64,000 bases of DNA from Acholoe squamosa (Eukaryota > Annelida > Polychaeta > Phyllodocida > Polynoidae). Positions 43,543 through 53,758 of this stretch are shown in pieces; position 1 is the first letter of the stretch; every line of letters begins with the position of its first letter. The notes under the pieces are model-generated. The model searched no databases, was not told the origin of the DNA, and saw only the letters and a list, made by a program, of their open reading frames with translations. The position numbers and the translations under genes were made by a program. The DNA lies in contig OX439038.1 of NCBI GenBank assembly GCA_949317995.1, positions 69,760,659 to 69,824,658 of the forward strand, in the 5' to 3' direction.

Positions 43543-46356
43543 TTAATTTTCCGAATTAGGTTCCATCTCCTCAACTGCCGACATATTCCGGGGAACTGGC
43601 TCAGCAGCCCGGCATTCATAGGCTACATGACCCACTTTCTGACAGCGATAACATCTGATCCTGGACTTATCATACCTCGGCCTACTATACCGGTGACTTT
43701 CAAGGTCCTCCCGGAAAGACTTCAGCATACTTTCCATCATACTCTTCATATCTAGGTTTCCAGATGGCCTACTCTCATCCTTCTTAACTATAGTTTCCTT
43801 AGGTTCGGAAACACTCTTATCGCGACTCTCGGGAACTCCCCGCCTTGGCTGAGTAGTCAAGGTCCTTCTGGGAATAAACTTCTTGGCATTCTTAGGGAAC
43901 CTCAGTGCTGAGATTGTTCGGTCTTCTTCCTCATATTCTACTGTCTCATATTCAGTTTCAGTTTCCGAGACAGCGGCTGCTGCAGTAGGAATTACTGGTT
44001 TCAGATCAGGGAGTACCATACTGGCGGTTTCCCGAGGGACAAATCTGGAAAGAAAAGTTTTCTTCTTATTCAAATTGGCTATTGCATCACATAACGTTTT
44101 CATAGTCGCACCCAGACCCCATGCTCGGTAAGCACAGTCCTGGTGGTCTTTTTCTCGTAGTCCTCTCACGAAGTGTGAGATCAATTCATCACTCACATAA
44201 TCATCATCCATTACCAGGTTAGGTCTAGCCTTCCGTAGTAATATCTGAAGTTCCAATCCATAAACCTGAACTGACTCTCCCGGCTTCTGAATTCTCTTCC
44301 TATATTGAGTCATCGGATCCTCCGACACTATATTCCCGAGATAGGAACTACAAATCTCAACTAGCTGAGTGTACGTTCCCCTATTCTTATATTGTTCTCT
44401 CCAATGATCGACTGCAATCCTACCTGGCCCCTTTTTCAGGCATCTGACCAGTATAGGTAACGATTTGTCTTCATCATATCCATCTACCTCACGGTCGTCC
44501 GTGAAGTCCGAAAACCAATCTCTCCATGGTTCTGATCCATCGAAGGACTTAGTCTTGATCTGATTCTTCTTAGCTGAGATCTCCCTACTTTTCAACCTAG
44601 TACATTGCTCCAGACTCCAATCTAACATCTTCTGATCCTTGGTTTTCTTACCACCCCCACCAGATCCATTGGGTCCCGGACCACCGGATCCAGGATGGCT
44701 GTTATTCGGACTATTCCAGAAGGTAAACCCATACCCTGTATTCATACCGGGTTGGGGTCCTATACCCCCAGGAGCCTGAGCACCGGTGTGGTAAGTCCCA
44801 CTATCACACGGGGTGTCGTTGTTATTCTGATCTATACTACACGCCTGACTATCCACCCTATAGGTCTGATTGTTCGGAATAGACTGACTGCTGTCCTGTA
44901 GTTGGCCAGGTATGTCGCCTAGTTCCCCAGCGCCCCTTGGAGGGGTGTGGTTGAAGTGACTCGGGGTCGGGGCTTGCCCCCTGGTGTCAATGTACTGATA
45001 TTCACCGTCAGTGGTGAAGGTGGCATCCTTTTGACCCACACTTAGCCGAACGTTCTTATCATTGCCGGGAACATATTTGTCCCCTACGACATTCCGGGTG
45101 GCCTGATTATTCACAAAGGGGTCATACCCCTTCTTCAGAATGGGTTTTGGGGTAGAGGTGATCGGTGGACCTTCCTCCCCGCCATCCCATGGGATACAAC
45201 TGATATTGGGATCCTCCAATGCCCCCTCATTCTCATCTGACTCCTCGAGATCCAGTTCTTCCTCCCCGGAATCCTTGGACCCCTCCTGCATCATCCGCAG
45301 CTTAGTAATTTCATATATGAGATCGTCTCTCTCCTGATACAACTCCCGATTGTTATCCTGAATGTCAGTGATCAATCGATCGTTTTCCTGAATATGTTTC
45401 TCCCGAAGGGCCACATGTTCTTTCTGTTGTTTCTCCATGGTTTTCTGATTCTTTTCATAAACCTCATGTTGGGCCTCGATTTGGTTTTTCAAATGGATAA
45501 GGCACTTACTGGCGATATCTAGCCCCGTTCGGTATTGTCCCAAAGTCTCATCCTGCTCTGAAGTCTTAGCTTCCAGGGTGGAGGTTGCCAGACTCAGCTG
45601 CAGTTCGACTTCTTCAACTTTCTTCCCGTACCTTTCATATTCGGCTTTCTTACCCTGAATCAAAGCCTCGATCTCTCGGAGTCGAGTACGGTGGACATCC
45701 ACCTCTCGTTCCAAGGTTTCCGTGGTACGTTCTAACAATCCCTTACTCTTACGCAAATCCCCAATTTCGTCTAGGAGGTCATCAACCTCCCTTTCTAACT
45801 CTTTCACCTTATTCTGTTTCCGCTCAGTCTCTTTCTTCTGATATTCCAGCAGCTTTTCACCCCTGGACTTTTCCTGATCGCTCATCCGCTTCCATTCCGC
45901 ATGAGCTGTCCTTTCTGATTCATACTTATTCCTTTCTTCCCGGTATCTATCCACGTGTGCCCCACTCACAGGAGCCGGTTGACTGGACCCACCGGGATTG
46001 AAAACGGAGTCAGAAAGGGATGCCGAATTTAGGTGGTTCAAAAAAACTCCTTGACCAGCTAAGGGCACAAGGTGAATCGGATCTCTCCCCCGTCCTCGTG
46101 GCTCAGTACCAGGGACTTGGGCCAAAGTGATGGGACTACTAAAATCCCCATCTCTCAATAAATCCGATGATCTTATATTAGGCGCGGTTTGGTTAGCCGG
46201 CGCGATCGGATGGTCGTCAGTTGTAGCGTCCAACCCTACCCTAGAAACCTCACTCCCGGAATCCAATGCCTCGGCCTCATTCCGAGATGGATCCCTATAT
46301 TCCTGATAGGCTAGGCCCAGGCGCCATGGCTTCCCGGGAACCCACCTTCCGGACAC
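43543..46356 (-). CDS. gag: gag: large structural protein with long coiled coil and zinc knuckle
   Basis: 937 codons beginning 66 bp inside the 5' LTR end. The N-terminal third is low complexity. Residues about 130-380 are a long charged coiled coil. A Gly/Pro/Asn-rich linker follows. Residues about 600-780 contain the capsid-like segment (WRDWFSDF, YRKRIQKPGESVQVYGLELQILL), and a CCHC knuckle sits at the C-terminus: C902, C905, H910, C915 (CYRCQKVGHVAYEC). It would package element RNA in cytoplasmic particles. It is unusually long for Ty3/gypsy gag because of the N-terminal coiled coil. No internal stop. Confidence 0.9.
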   Translation of the reverse strand: MSGRWVPGKPWRLGLAYQEYRDPSRNEAEALDSGSEVSRVGLDATTDDHPIAPANQTAPNIRSSDLLRDGDFSSPITLAQVPGTEPRGRGRDPIHLVPLAGQGVFLNHLNSASLSDSVFNPGGSSQPAPVSGAHVDRYREERNKYESERTAHAEWKRMSDQEKSRGEKLLEYQKKETERKQNKVKELEREVDDLLDEIGDLRKSKGLLERTTETLEREVDVHRTRLREIEALIQGKKAEYERYGKKVEEVELQLSLATSTLEAKTSEQDETLGQYRTGLDIASKCLIHLKNQIEAQHEVYEKNQKTMEKQQKEHVALREKHIQENDRLITDIQDNNRELYQERDDLIYEITKLRMMQEGSKDSGEEELDLEESDENEGALEDPNISCIPWDGGEEGPPITSTPKPILKKGYDPFVNNQATRNVVGDKYVPGNDKNVRLSVGQKDATFTTDGEYQYIDTRGQAPTPSHFNHTPPRGAGELGDIPGQLQDSSQSIPNNQTYRVDSQACSIDQNNNDTPCDSGTYHTGAQAPGGIGPQPGMNTGYGFTFWNSPNNSHPGSGGPGPNGSGGGGKKTKDQKMLDWSLEQCTRLKSREISAKKNQIKTKSFDGSEPWRDWFSDFTDDREVDGYDEDKSLPILVRCLKKGPGRIAVDHWREQYKNRGTYTQLVEICSSYLGNIVSEDPMTQYRKRIQKPGESVQVYGLELQILLRKARPNLVMDDDYVSDELISHFVRGLREKDHQDCAYRAWGLGATMKTLCDAIANLNKKKTFLSRFVPRETASMVLPDLKPVIPTAAAAVSETETEYETVEYEEEDRTISALRFPKNAKKFIPRRTLTTQPRRGVPESRDKSVSEPKETIVKKDESRPSGNLDMKSMMESMLKSFREDLESHRYSRPRYDKSRIRCYRCQKVGHVAYECRAAEPVPRNMSAVEEMEPNSEN

Positions 46357-46408
46357 TGATTCTCGCCTTGTTCAGACAGGGCTGCGCACTTCCGAGAACC
46401 GGATCCTG

Positions 46409-46420
46409 GTCACGGCACCA
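46409..46420 (-). other. primer-binding site, tRNA-His type
   Basis: Minus strand TGGTGCCGTGAC lies one base inside the 5' LTR. It is complementary to the 3' end of animal tRNA-His (acceptor GUCACGGC then ACCA) over 12 bases. Confidence 0.65.
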
Positions 46421-46421
46421 G

Positions 46422-46822
46422 TGTAATGTATGACTGTTGATGGTTCGGAAAGGATCACGAATACAAGGATATCCGGTTTCAAAAGGCAACAAGTCTTTAT
46501 TCAGTATCCTAAGTTACAGGGAGCTAAATAGATTCCGTATGGTTAAGGGGCTGTTCGGAAAGCTCGGATTTACGACTACCAGGTAAGGCTTCGGAGTCGG
46601 TAAAGTTCAGATGGTATTCCTAGGGAATCCGGTAGGATTCTCCTCGTCCTAGGTTCCGACCCGACTATTATATAGCCACAGGTGTTTAACCCACGCAGCC
46701 CGGAGGGTGGTGCTGCCGCCGCCCGCCAGGCGTACCAGGCTCTCAACCCGAAAGGCCGCTCCGCTCGGAACCTAGGCAACCCGTAAGCCATAAACACTAT
46801 TACTAAACCGTGCCCCTACACT
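46422..46822 (-). repeat. 5' LTR of the Ty3/gypsy element
   Basis: About 401 bp, matching 34296-34716 except for a gap of about 20 bp and roughly six substitutions. It contains the TATA and AATAAA motifs in the same places. Confidence 0.88.
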
Positions 46823-46878
46823 ATATTCATTGGTTTTTGTGCAGATGTCATTAGTGTTTACAATGGTAGATGCCTGTC

Positions 46879-46899
46879 ATGGTCTTTAATAAAGACCAT
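46879..46899 (+). promoter_or_regulatory. candidate poly(A) signal in a perfect palindrome
   Basis: AATAAA at 46888-46893 sits at the centre of a 21-base inverted repeat (ATGGTCTTTA and its complement around one base). It is the first such signal after the insertion site of the LTR element, and there is no AATAAA between the CARD-NACHT stop (33988) and that site, so it may have been the gene's original signal. Confidence 0.3.
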
Positions 46900-48063
46900 T
46901 CTAAATCATCTTAATGTGGGTCACTACTATCGAATTTGAGCCTACTGTGCAGGTCCCTGGGCATATATAGGTTATATTCATCAGAATCGAACCATTTTTG
47001 GTATGGGCATACTTATATCAGCCCTTAATGTTCACAAAAAAGTTTGAAAGGTCAAAATTGTCTATTCTATGACATTTTGAAATTTTGAGACATTTGAATT
47101 TAGATTTTTATCATGATTCTCTTTGAACCTTAGAATTATAGCACTAACAATACCAAGACAAAGCCCTAGAAGTGGTACACCCTTCACATTGACCAAGAGC
47201 ATATAATGAAGCAGCCCAATGACAAGGATTTGCATATTTTACCCATCATGCAATGCTTTGAATAAGGATTTTTGTTATTTTTATCAATATTTTTTAATTC
47301 AAATGGCCAAAACTATAAAATAACGCATGGGACCACATATCAAAGTTATTCTTATTGAAAGGCAAATTATCTGAACAATATCCTGAAGAAGTTTAAGAAA
47401 AATCTAGTGGATGAAAATATGAATTTTATTTGTTTTTGTTATATAACAATAGAAAATTTACCCCTCTCTTTTCCAAAAAATGAAAAATTTACCCATAATG
47501 CCATGACGTGGAGTTAAAATCAAAATTTCTTAATAAATAAGGATATCAGACCATTTACCATGTGAGGTTTCGTATCTCTGTATTAAATATTTATGACAGA
47601 AAAAATTCTCAAACCTGAGACACATTTTCTCTAATTTCTAGGTGAAGATTAAAATACTTTTATTTTACAAAAATCTGTAGAAAGAAAAGTAGCTCGGGAC
47701 CCCCTACTTTTCTTTTCATATTCTTATTAGCGCGGCGACTAGTGAGTACTACTCGTGAGATGAGTAGACTAGTGTATGGTTCACAGTCGCCACGGTGTAA
47801 GGGATAGGGAGGCCTTGCAATCTATTTTTGTTTGTGGCTCCTCTGCTATGGACTATTCCTGCTCACTATTCTAATGTAATAACAACAGTGTGTGTACTTT
47901 ACTTATCAGTGAAGGAATTTTCAGAATATATCTCATAATTTTGATTTTATTTGCAGATAAGACATTTCACAATTTGGAGCCCTATGGCAGATTAGCATTA
48001 GAGCATTTTAAGATTCAGAAATGCATCCCTGTAGCCATTGTTTTAGAATTGTTCGTTTTGAAA

Positions 48064-48065
<2 letters not shown>
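46900..48065. other. non-coding, no gene seen
   Basis: AT-rich. Nothing recognisable apart from the possible poly(A) signal just before it. Confidence 0.4.

Positions 48066-48130
<65 letters not shown>
48066..48130. repeat. (AT)n microsatellite
   Basis: About 32 uninterrupted AT units. Confidence 0.95.
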
Positions 48131-48135
<5 letters not shown>

Positions 48136-49984
48136 ACAGGTTTTATCTCAGTGGGTTATGGTACAATTGGATCATATTTTCTGTATTTGAACAAAGTATT
48201 CACTCTCAAAGATCTCTATGGAGAAATCAGTGCTAAAGTGTGTGTTGCCATATGTGCATTTTGTAAATCAGAGGAGGTTGAAGTGTAAGGCCACCTTGTG
48301 GAACTGCTACATTCTTTTCTGTGTAAAATTTTTAGTTTACATTGAAATAATGCAATCTCAGAATATGTATCTACTATTGGTGATGAAAGATTAATTTGAT
48401 TACTCCTTTCATTATATAAACGATTTTGTGGAACACTGAAAACATGTATGTACACCGAGGTACTTACACTGTGCTCTCCCTCTACAGAGAGGTGGAGTGA
48501 TCTGGCCGGTTTGCTGACCACTGGCCCGTGACGAGGTACAGACTATTACAAGTGATTGGCAGTTGGGTGTGTGTGTGGGGGGGGGGGCGGGGAGGCAGAG
48601 CAGGCTCCTGGCAATCTGAGACAGTGTACACTCATAATGACACACCTGTTGACTATGGCATTGAACATTGAATAAGACAGGTCCCTGTGGCAGCTGAGTG
48701 AGGTGCATGCAGAATGGACAGTCTACAGACTATTAGTACTTATCTGCAGTGGGTAGTTCAGGTTGAATTTGTGCTATATACTACCAAAAGCCCAGATGAT
48801 AGTATGACCAACTGAAACTAGACACAAGATTACAAGTTGCTGCGCCATGTCTCACAGGACTATTCTCTACTATTGTATTAAAATCTACAACACTATGGTT
48901 TTATTCTAGATGATTTTTTGTACCTCTAGGAGTAAAATGAAGAAAATCTAGGATTTTTGATTCAATGGTAGCGACCCACCTTAAGGATAAAAAATAATAG
49001 TGTTTAAGGATAACTTGAAGTTCAACGTATTCCATCTTCCTTAAGGAAAATTTCCAACTCTTGGGTTATAAAAGGCCAACTTTCCCAAGCTTGAGTCAAA
49101 GGTATAAAATTCCAACTTCCAATGGAATAAAATTACAACTTCCAACACATACAACAAGTGCATACCCGATGGTTACCAGGAGGATAAACCTCATGCCCTT
49201 TCCATCCATACTATGGTCCTAACCTCTGTGCTCATTCAAAACCTATACTTATTTGAGACCCCTATGCTAAAAAAATGGGCAACTACGGTACACTTTAACC
49301 CTCTCACTGCTGGATTTTCAGGTTTTGCATTTTAAAGCAGGTGGCGCCATCCAAACATTCTGTACAATTCTTATTGGTCAGAATGCCCAAGAGTATATCT
49401 CATGAGCCATTGCTCATAGAGGGATGGGAGTGGGTGCAAATCGAAGCTAATTGTGAGGACTACAACCCTGAGATGTGGATGATGAGGTTGGGGGAGGGTG
49501 TATGTGAATTACAGGTCTGTCTCAATATATCGGTCTTCAAAAAGTCGGCTGATTCACTTACCAGCCACTTATCTCTCTGAACAGATTGGCTTATAACCAC
49601 TGAATTCTAAACAATAATGATTCAAAGAACCAGCTGATTCAGGACCCAGTCAAATTTTAGCTGAAACAGAGGTGGGCGGTTATGTGAGACATGACTGTAG
49701 CACCTTAAACATTTTTTTTTCTACCCTTCAGCCTTAAATAAGGATGGACTTCACTAGAACCCTGGTCAGGTAGTTTTGCTAACATCTTACTAATCTACAT
49801 ATCATATTGAAGAAATTCTGAGAACTTCTTTTTTTCAATTTTTTTGATATTGCCTTTTGGACCGAAGTGGCACGCCCTAGAAGATAGCAGGGTTTGATTT
49901 GTCAATTTGAGCTAAAATATGGTGACCTTTGGGAAGCGATATCCGGACGAGGAGGCTGTCCATATAACAATCCTTATGCAAATG
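48131..49984. other. non-coding, no gene seen
   Basis: Includes a G-run near 48580. Short ORFs (for example 49341-49580) have no support. Confidence 0.4.
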
Positions 49985-50326
49985 GTGAAGGTGGGACACA
50001 AGACATACATGGAGAGGTGGGACACATGCCACACGTGGATGGTGGGGCACAGGACACATGGGGGGTGGGACACAGGACATACACAGATGGTGGTACACAG
50101 GACATGTTAGGGATATATACATGTACAACTCCGCCATTCAATGTGCAGCTTCCTGGCCTAATGGATAACGTCCTGGACTTTGAATCTGAGATCACTGAAT
50201 CGAATCCTGCTGTAGTAGTGTTTGCTATTTTTTTAAACCAGGGTGGTATATAATGGGACACAGGACACATACAGATGGTGGGACACAGGACATACATGGA
50301 AGGTAGGACACAGGACATAGACAGAA
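49985..50326. repeat. GGGACACAGGACA minisatellite, left part
   Basis: Units such as 'ggtgggacacaggacacatg' of about 20-28 bp recur with drift, interrupted by a tRNA-like insert at 50147-50215. The same array continues at 55499-55640, so the LTR element was inserted into it. A related block is at 56625-56930. Confidence 0.8.
50147..50215 (+). mobile_element. tRNA-like SINE fragment
   Basis: A box TGGCCTAATGG is a perfect match to the tRNA consensus, and GAATCGAATCC about 40 nt later is a near B box. The anticodon-like loop reads CTTTGAA. The acceptor ends do not pair, and a T-run follows near 50226. It interrupts the minisatellite and is read as a degenerate SINE head. Confidence 0.4.
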
Positions 50327-50955
50327 TATAAAGTTGGAGGGGTTCCTCCAAGGCTGGTCCAGTCCTGTTAGGCTACTGCTGCATGGTAGAGAAGGTGAAG
50401 TAACAACTCAAGAGAGAGGCTGGTGGTAACTTAACTTTATTGCTCAAACTCAGGGGCTTTTATACAAAGTCAGAGAGCAGTTCCCCCTAAAACTGCCCAC
50501 ACACAATACCTGGAATCATGGTCCTTCATTGGTGATTCTTAGGAAACACACTTTACCTAAAAGAAGTCAATCACTGACATATATCTGATACCATATAAGA
50601 ACAGTACTAAAAGTAAGTGACACACTTAAGCAGTTGTACACAATTCAATGGAATATACCCTTAATTCCAAGTATACCCCCTCCCACTTTGGGGTACCCAC
50701 AATAACAAAACAGGCTAATTCTAAGAAAACCCAGTTCTATAAGTAGGTGTAGCACCCTTACTACTAAATGGCCCCACACCCATACAGTCTTACTCGGAAA
50801 TGACCCTACCCTGGATCCTTAACTAGAAACCCAGATACATCACAGCGAGCTGCTCCATCAAACCCAGAGTAAACAACCCACATACCACACTGACACCATA
50901 CCAGGGGTGTGGTGGACCACCAGTACACGACCCTTTAAGGGGTCTGCACTCTACA
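50327..50955 (-). repeat. 3' LTR of the env-bearing element
   Basis: Minus strand TGTAGAGTGC...ACTTTATA, with TATAAAA (near 50458-50464) then AATAAA (50436-50441). 629 bp. Confidence 0.92.
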
Positions 50956-50970
50956 TACCTCCCCCCTTTA
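50956..50970 (-). other. polypurine tract
   Basis: Minus strand AAAGGGGGGAGG followed by TA directly upstream of the 3' LTR start TGTAG. Confidence 0.8.
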
Positions 50971-51092
50971 AAGATTTTTATCCCTCTGGATCAAAATCTG
51001 CTCAAATGATTAGTGATATACATATATGTGATATAATACTCGGATACATGTATATAATCCTATATCTAACATGCATATTTATCTTGTCAGAT

Positions 51093-52856
51093 CTATTCAG
51101 ACATTATTGCCAATTCTATGGGGTCTATTTGAACTCCATGATTCTCGTTTACAGTACCGGCTTGTGGTTGTCTAGACTCTGCGGTCTGTGGTCTAGATAG
51201 ACACAGTGGCCTGTACTTACATACTACAATGATAATGACAACAATGATACACAATACTACAATGGATGTGACTGGACCATATACCACACCTTCCTGTGCT
51301 CTTATTCCACTACTATAATCTTGTGCCCAATTCTGCATCTCCACAAGTGGAACTTCTGCCCGCTCTTTGTACTTAAGAACTCTCCCCAATTTCTGATTAA
51401 CATACCTCGGCCAAGTGAAATTGATCCTCCTATTAAAGTGGATAGTTTCTGCCCCTTTTACTAATCTACCTGTCCCCTTGCGGATTCCACTTACTCTCCA
51501 ATCTTTGGTCTCTAACTTACATTCTGGTGGCACAAGTATGTGGGTTGGTCCAATCATCTCCCTAACAACAGCGCGTTTACCTATACACCTGAGGGTTACA
51601 GGCATCTTCTTATATGTCACAACCACATTCTCCCCAAGGCCAAGAGAATACACCTCTGAGTTCTGTCCATCACGTTTCATGATCTCGATAGTGCAGAGCC
51701 TCAGGGAGTTGTTTGTAACTATACCCCATTCACAAGTTGGTGTCAACAACTCCTCATGAGATACACATACCCGGGGCGTCTTTCCAAAACAACTATCTGG
51801 CCAAAAGGTTGCCCCCGTATCAGTGTTAATAGCTACATTTCTCTTGCCCTTGATTCTCCTTAGATATTTCCCATCTATAGCTACAGGAAAGTAATGAATT
51901 CTATACTCTAAATAGTGAACCCTGCCCAATGCCGGTAAGACTACTCGAAAGACCAATGTGCCTGCATTATTCCACAGAGGTTCAATATGTACATTCTCAT
52001 AATACCATTCTTTAGGTGGGGTGTCATATCCCCAGTCTCTGACCTTTATAAGAATAGATTCACGTTCAGGAGGTGCTAGAGTTTCCTCTGTGAGCCAACC
52101 TCTCTCTAGTTCATGTCTCTGTTCATTGAAACGGTTCCACTGATCAAAGTACTGTTCATACACCAGTTCAAGTTCAGTAATTGTACGGTCCACAGACCTT
52201 GCAAGAGACAATCTCTGTACAAAGGTATCCAAACGCGAGACCCGCCGGCTGTAATTACTTAGCTCATCCTGCAAGTCTAATTGATACTGCTCAAGTGTTT
52301 GAATGTCTTGTCTGTTTTCACGTACAAACTTCCTGGTACGGTTAACTATACTCATCATTTTGTCAAGTCTATGTACTATAATGCCTTCATTATGCACTGT
52401 CCCTTTAATTATCGTCTTGATCTCCTTCACCTTATCATCGGTGGCCAAGCCGAATAGGCTCTTCCCAAGGTACCCAATCGCGTTAATTAGGCCTCTCTTG
52501 GCCCTCTTCTTCCGGCTCTCAGGTTGCGCATGGGGCGGCCATGACTCAGACGAATCCATGACTGCGGGCCCTTGCAGATCAATGGCACTAAGTCTAGCCT
52601 CCCAGGTGCGTTGGTCTTCTGCCGAGACATGAGGGGCCACTAGCTGTATCCCGGTTCTCACCTCATTAACCCAGAACTTGATTGGCAGAGGCTTTGGGGG
52701 ATTGATGACAACTAGAGTGGTCCATATTGCTTCGATTGTCCTGGATCGTCCTACCTTCTGAACTAGGACCCCATCATCCTTGAAGAGATCCCCACAGCTA
52801 AGGTGGACTAGACAGACAACAAGGAGGCAAGCTCGGGATGCTGATCCACCAAGCAT
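51093..52856 (-). CDS. env: env-like type I membrane glycoprotein (errantivirus / baculovirus F type)
   Basis: 587 codons, no internal stop. Residues 1-22 are a signal peptide (CLLVVCLVHLSCG). A furin-type site RKKRAKR ends at residue 121, followed directly by a Gly-rich hydrophobic segment beginning GLINAIGYLG, the position and character of the fusion peptide in F-type envelope proteins. A helical region follows, then several Cys (C-rich ectodomain), and a membrane anchor of about 22 hydrophobic residues near 524-546 with a cytoplasmic tail of about 40 residues. The family is expected to be cleaved by furin and to fuse membranes. It starts inside the end of the pol frame by 49 nt, so expression probably needs a spliced or separate transcript. 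It is intact in this copy, although pol is gone. Confidence 0.88.
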   Translation of the reverse strand: MLGGSASRACLLVVCLVHLSCGDLFKDDGVLVQKVGRSRTIEAIWTTLVVINPPKPLPIKFWVNEVRTGIQLVAPHVSAEDQRTWEARLSAIDLQGPAVMDSSESWPPHAQPESRKKRAKRGLINAIGYLGKSLFGLATDDKVKEIKTIIKGTVHNEGIIVHRLDKMMSIVNRTRKFVRENRQDIQTLEQYQLDLQDELSNYSRRVSRLDTFVQRLSLARSVDRTITELELVYEQYFDQWNRFNEQRHELERGWLTEETLAPPERESILIKVRDWGYDTPPKEWYYENVHIEPLWNNAGTLVFRVVLPALGRVHYLEYRIHYFPVAIDGKYLRRIKGKRNVAINTDTGATFWPDSCFGKTPRVCVSHEELLTPTCEWGIVTNNSLRLCTIEIMKRDGQNSEVYSLGLGENVVVTYKKMPVTLRCIGKRAVVREMIGPTHILVPPECKLETKDWRVSGIRKGTGRLVKGAETIHFNRRINFTWPRYVNQKLGRVLKYKERAEVPLVEMQNWAQDYSSGIRAQEGVVYGPVTSIVVLCIIVVIIIVVCKYRPLCLSRPQTAESRQPQAGTVNENHGVQIDPIELAIMSE

Positions 52857-53758
52857 TGCCGCTTCTGTCTATCAATGTCTTTTCTATCTTCGTCAGTCAC
52901 CTGTGGTCTCCTCTTGCCCCTAATCGTAGGTCCCAATTGAAGTGCGTCCTGAGGAGAGGTAGTAGGCTCAGTAGAGGGAGGGGTGACTGATAGTGTCTCT
53001 GGCTCAGGTGTTATTTCCATGGGTGTTTGCCTGAGCTCGGCTAGCCTGGTACTCCTGCGTACTGGGATAGGATTAAGTTCAGTCTCCCCAAGGCTGTCTA
53101 CACGTCGCCGTTTGGAGGCTGGAAGCCGTTCCCTAGTTTGAGTTGCTGGGGTGTCAGGTTGAGTCCTTGTGGGTAGCTCCTGTTCCTCTGAAGTCTCAGG
53201 CTCTACTGGCTGGGGAGGAGGCGGGGGTACCCTTATATGCCTCCTCTGAGCCCGGGTAGGACGGGGTCTGACGTCATCCCACACACAGTCAGGATCCACC
53301 AGCTTTAGTTTGTCACGATTATCCACTCTTTGTTTTCCTGTCCTCTGGTTAATCACAGTGACCACAGGACCTCTAACAGCAGTGACTAAGTACCCATGGT
53401 CCCATTTGGCATCAAGAGGAGCTCTCTCCTGGGCCACAAGTACAAATGTGACCTCTGCTACTAGAGACAGTATTTCTATAAGTGTCCGCCCTCTTGTAGG
53501 AATTATGTGTCCAGATATAGATTTAAGTCCCTCTGATTCCTTCATCAGTGGGGTGCGGTGATTGACTCGACATAGCCCCATCCAAAATTGTTCATTGATT
53601 AATGTTCTGCAGGCACCAGTGTCCACCAAACAGTTAGCTGTGATACTCCCAAAGGGAATATTCACAGGTCGGGTGTCCGGTGCCCCTAAGCGTTTCCCGA
53701 CACCCCATGTACAGGTGAAGCTGAACATTGTTTGGCGATATGGCCAGCCTGGCCACAT
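52808..53758 (-). CDS. protease start fused to integrase C-terminus (pol with internal deletion)
   Basis: A 316-codon frame in -1 relation to gag. It begins within the end of gag, then shows the aspartic-protease motif LVDTGACRTLI at 44-54. Near residues 107-113 the sequence passes without a stop into an integrase C-terminal segment (KWDHGYLVTAVRGPVVTVI, about 118-136; QRTGKQRVDNRDKLKLVDPD, to about 157), then a Pro/Arg-rich tail. Reverse transcriptase, RNase H and the zinc and catalytic parts of integrase are missing. The frame crosses the joint cleanly, so the shortened protein could still be made as a gag fusion. Confidence 0.85.
   Translation of the reverse strand: MWPGWPYRQTMFSFTCTWGVGKRLGAPDTRPVNIPFGSITANCLVDTGACRTLINEQFWMGLCRVNHRTPLMKESEGLKSISGHIIPTRGRTLIEILSLVAEVTFVLVAQERAPLDAKWDHGYLVTAVRGPVVTVINQRTGKQRVDNRDKLKLVDPDCVWDDVRPRPTRAQRRHIRVPPPPPQPVEPETSEEQELPTRTQPDTPATQTRERLPASKRRRVDSLGETELNPIPVRRSTRLAELRQTPMEITPEPETLSVTPPSTEPTTSPQDALQLGPTIRGKRRPQVTDEDRKDIDRQKRQCLVDQHPELASLLSV

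Larger units (their letters stand above)
34296..46822 (-). mobile_element. Ty3/gypsy-type LTR retrotransposon, 12.5 kb, with an extra large ORF
   Basis: Order on the minus strand: 5' LTR (46422-46822), tRNA-His-type primer site, gag, damaged protease, RT-RNase H-integrase, extra ORF, polypurine tract, 3' LTR (34296-34716). The order RT-RH-IN and a D-59-D-35-E integrase place it in Ty3/gypsy. A 4-bp duplication atat (34292-34295 and 46823-46826) frames the insert. The LTRs differ by one indel of about 20 bp and roughly six substitutions, so insertion is not very recent. Two stops and a frameshift in the protease make it probably defective in cis. It lies 308 bp beyond the CARD-NACHT stop codon in opposite orientation. 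Confidence 0.92.

Noticed and set aside
47890-48288. 132-codon plus-strand ORF
   Set aside because: Its middle is poly-(Ile-Tyr) translated from the (AT)n microsatellite; no other support.
50147-50215. tRNA-Arg/Gln-like gene
   Set aside because: Acceptor and T stems do not pair; treated as SINE-derived.
49985-50330. Cys/Pro/His-rich ORFs on both strands
   Set aside because: Translations of the GGGACACAGGACA minisatellite.
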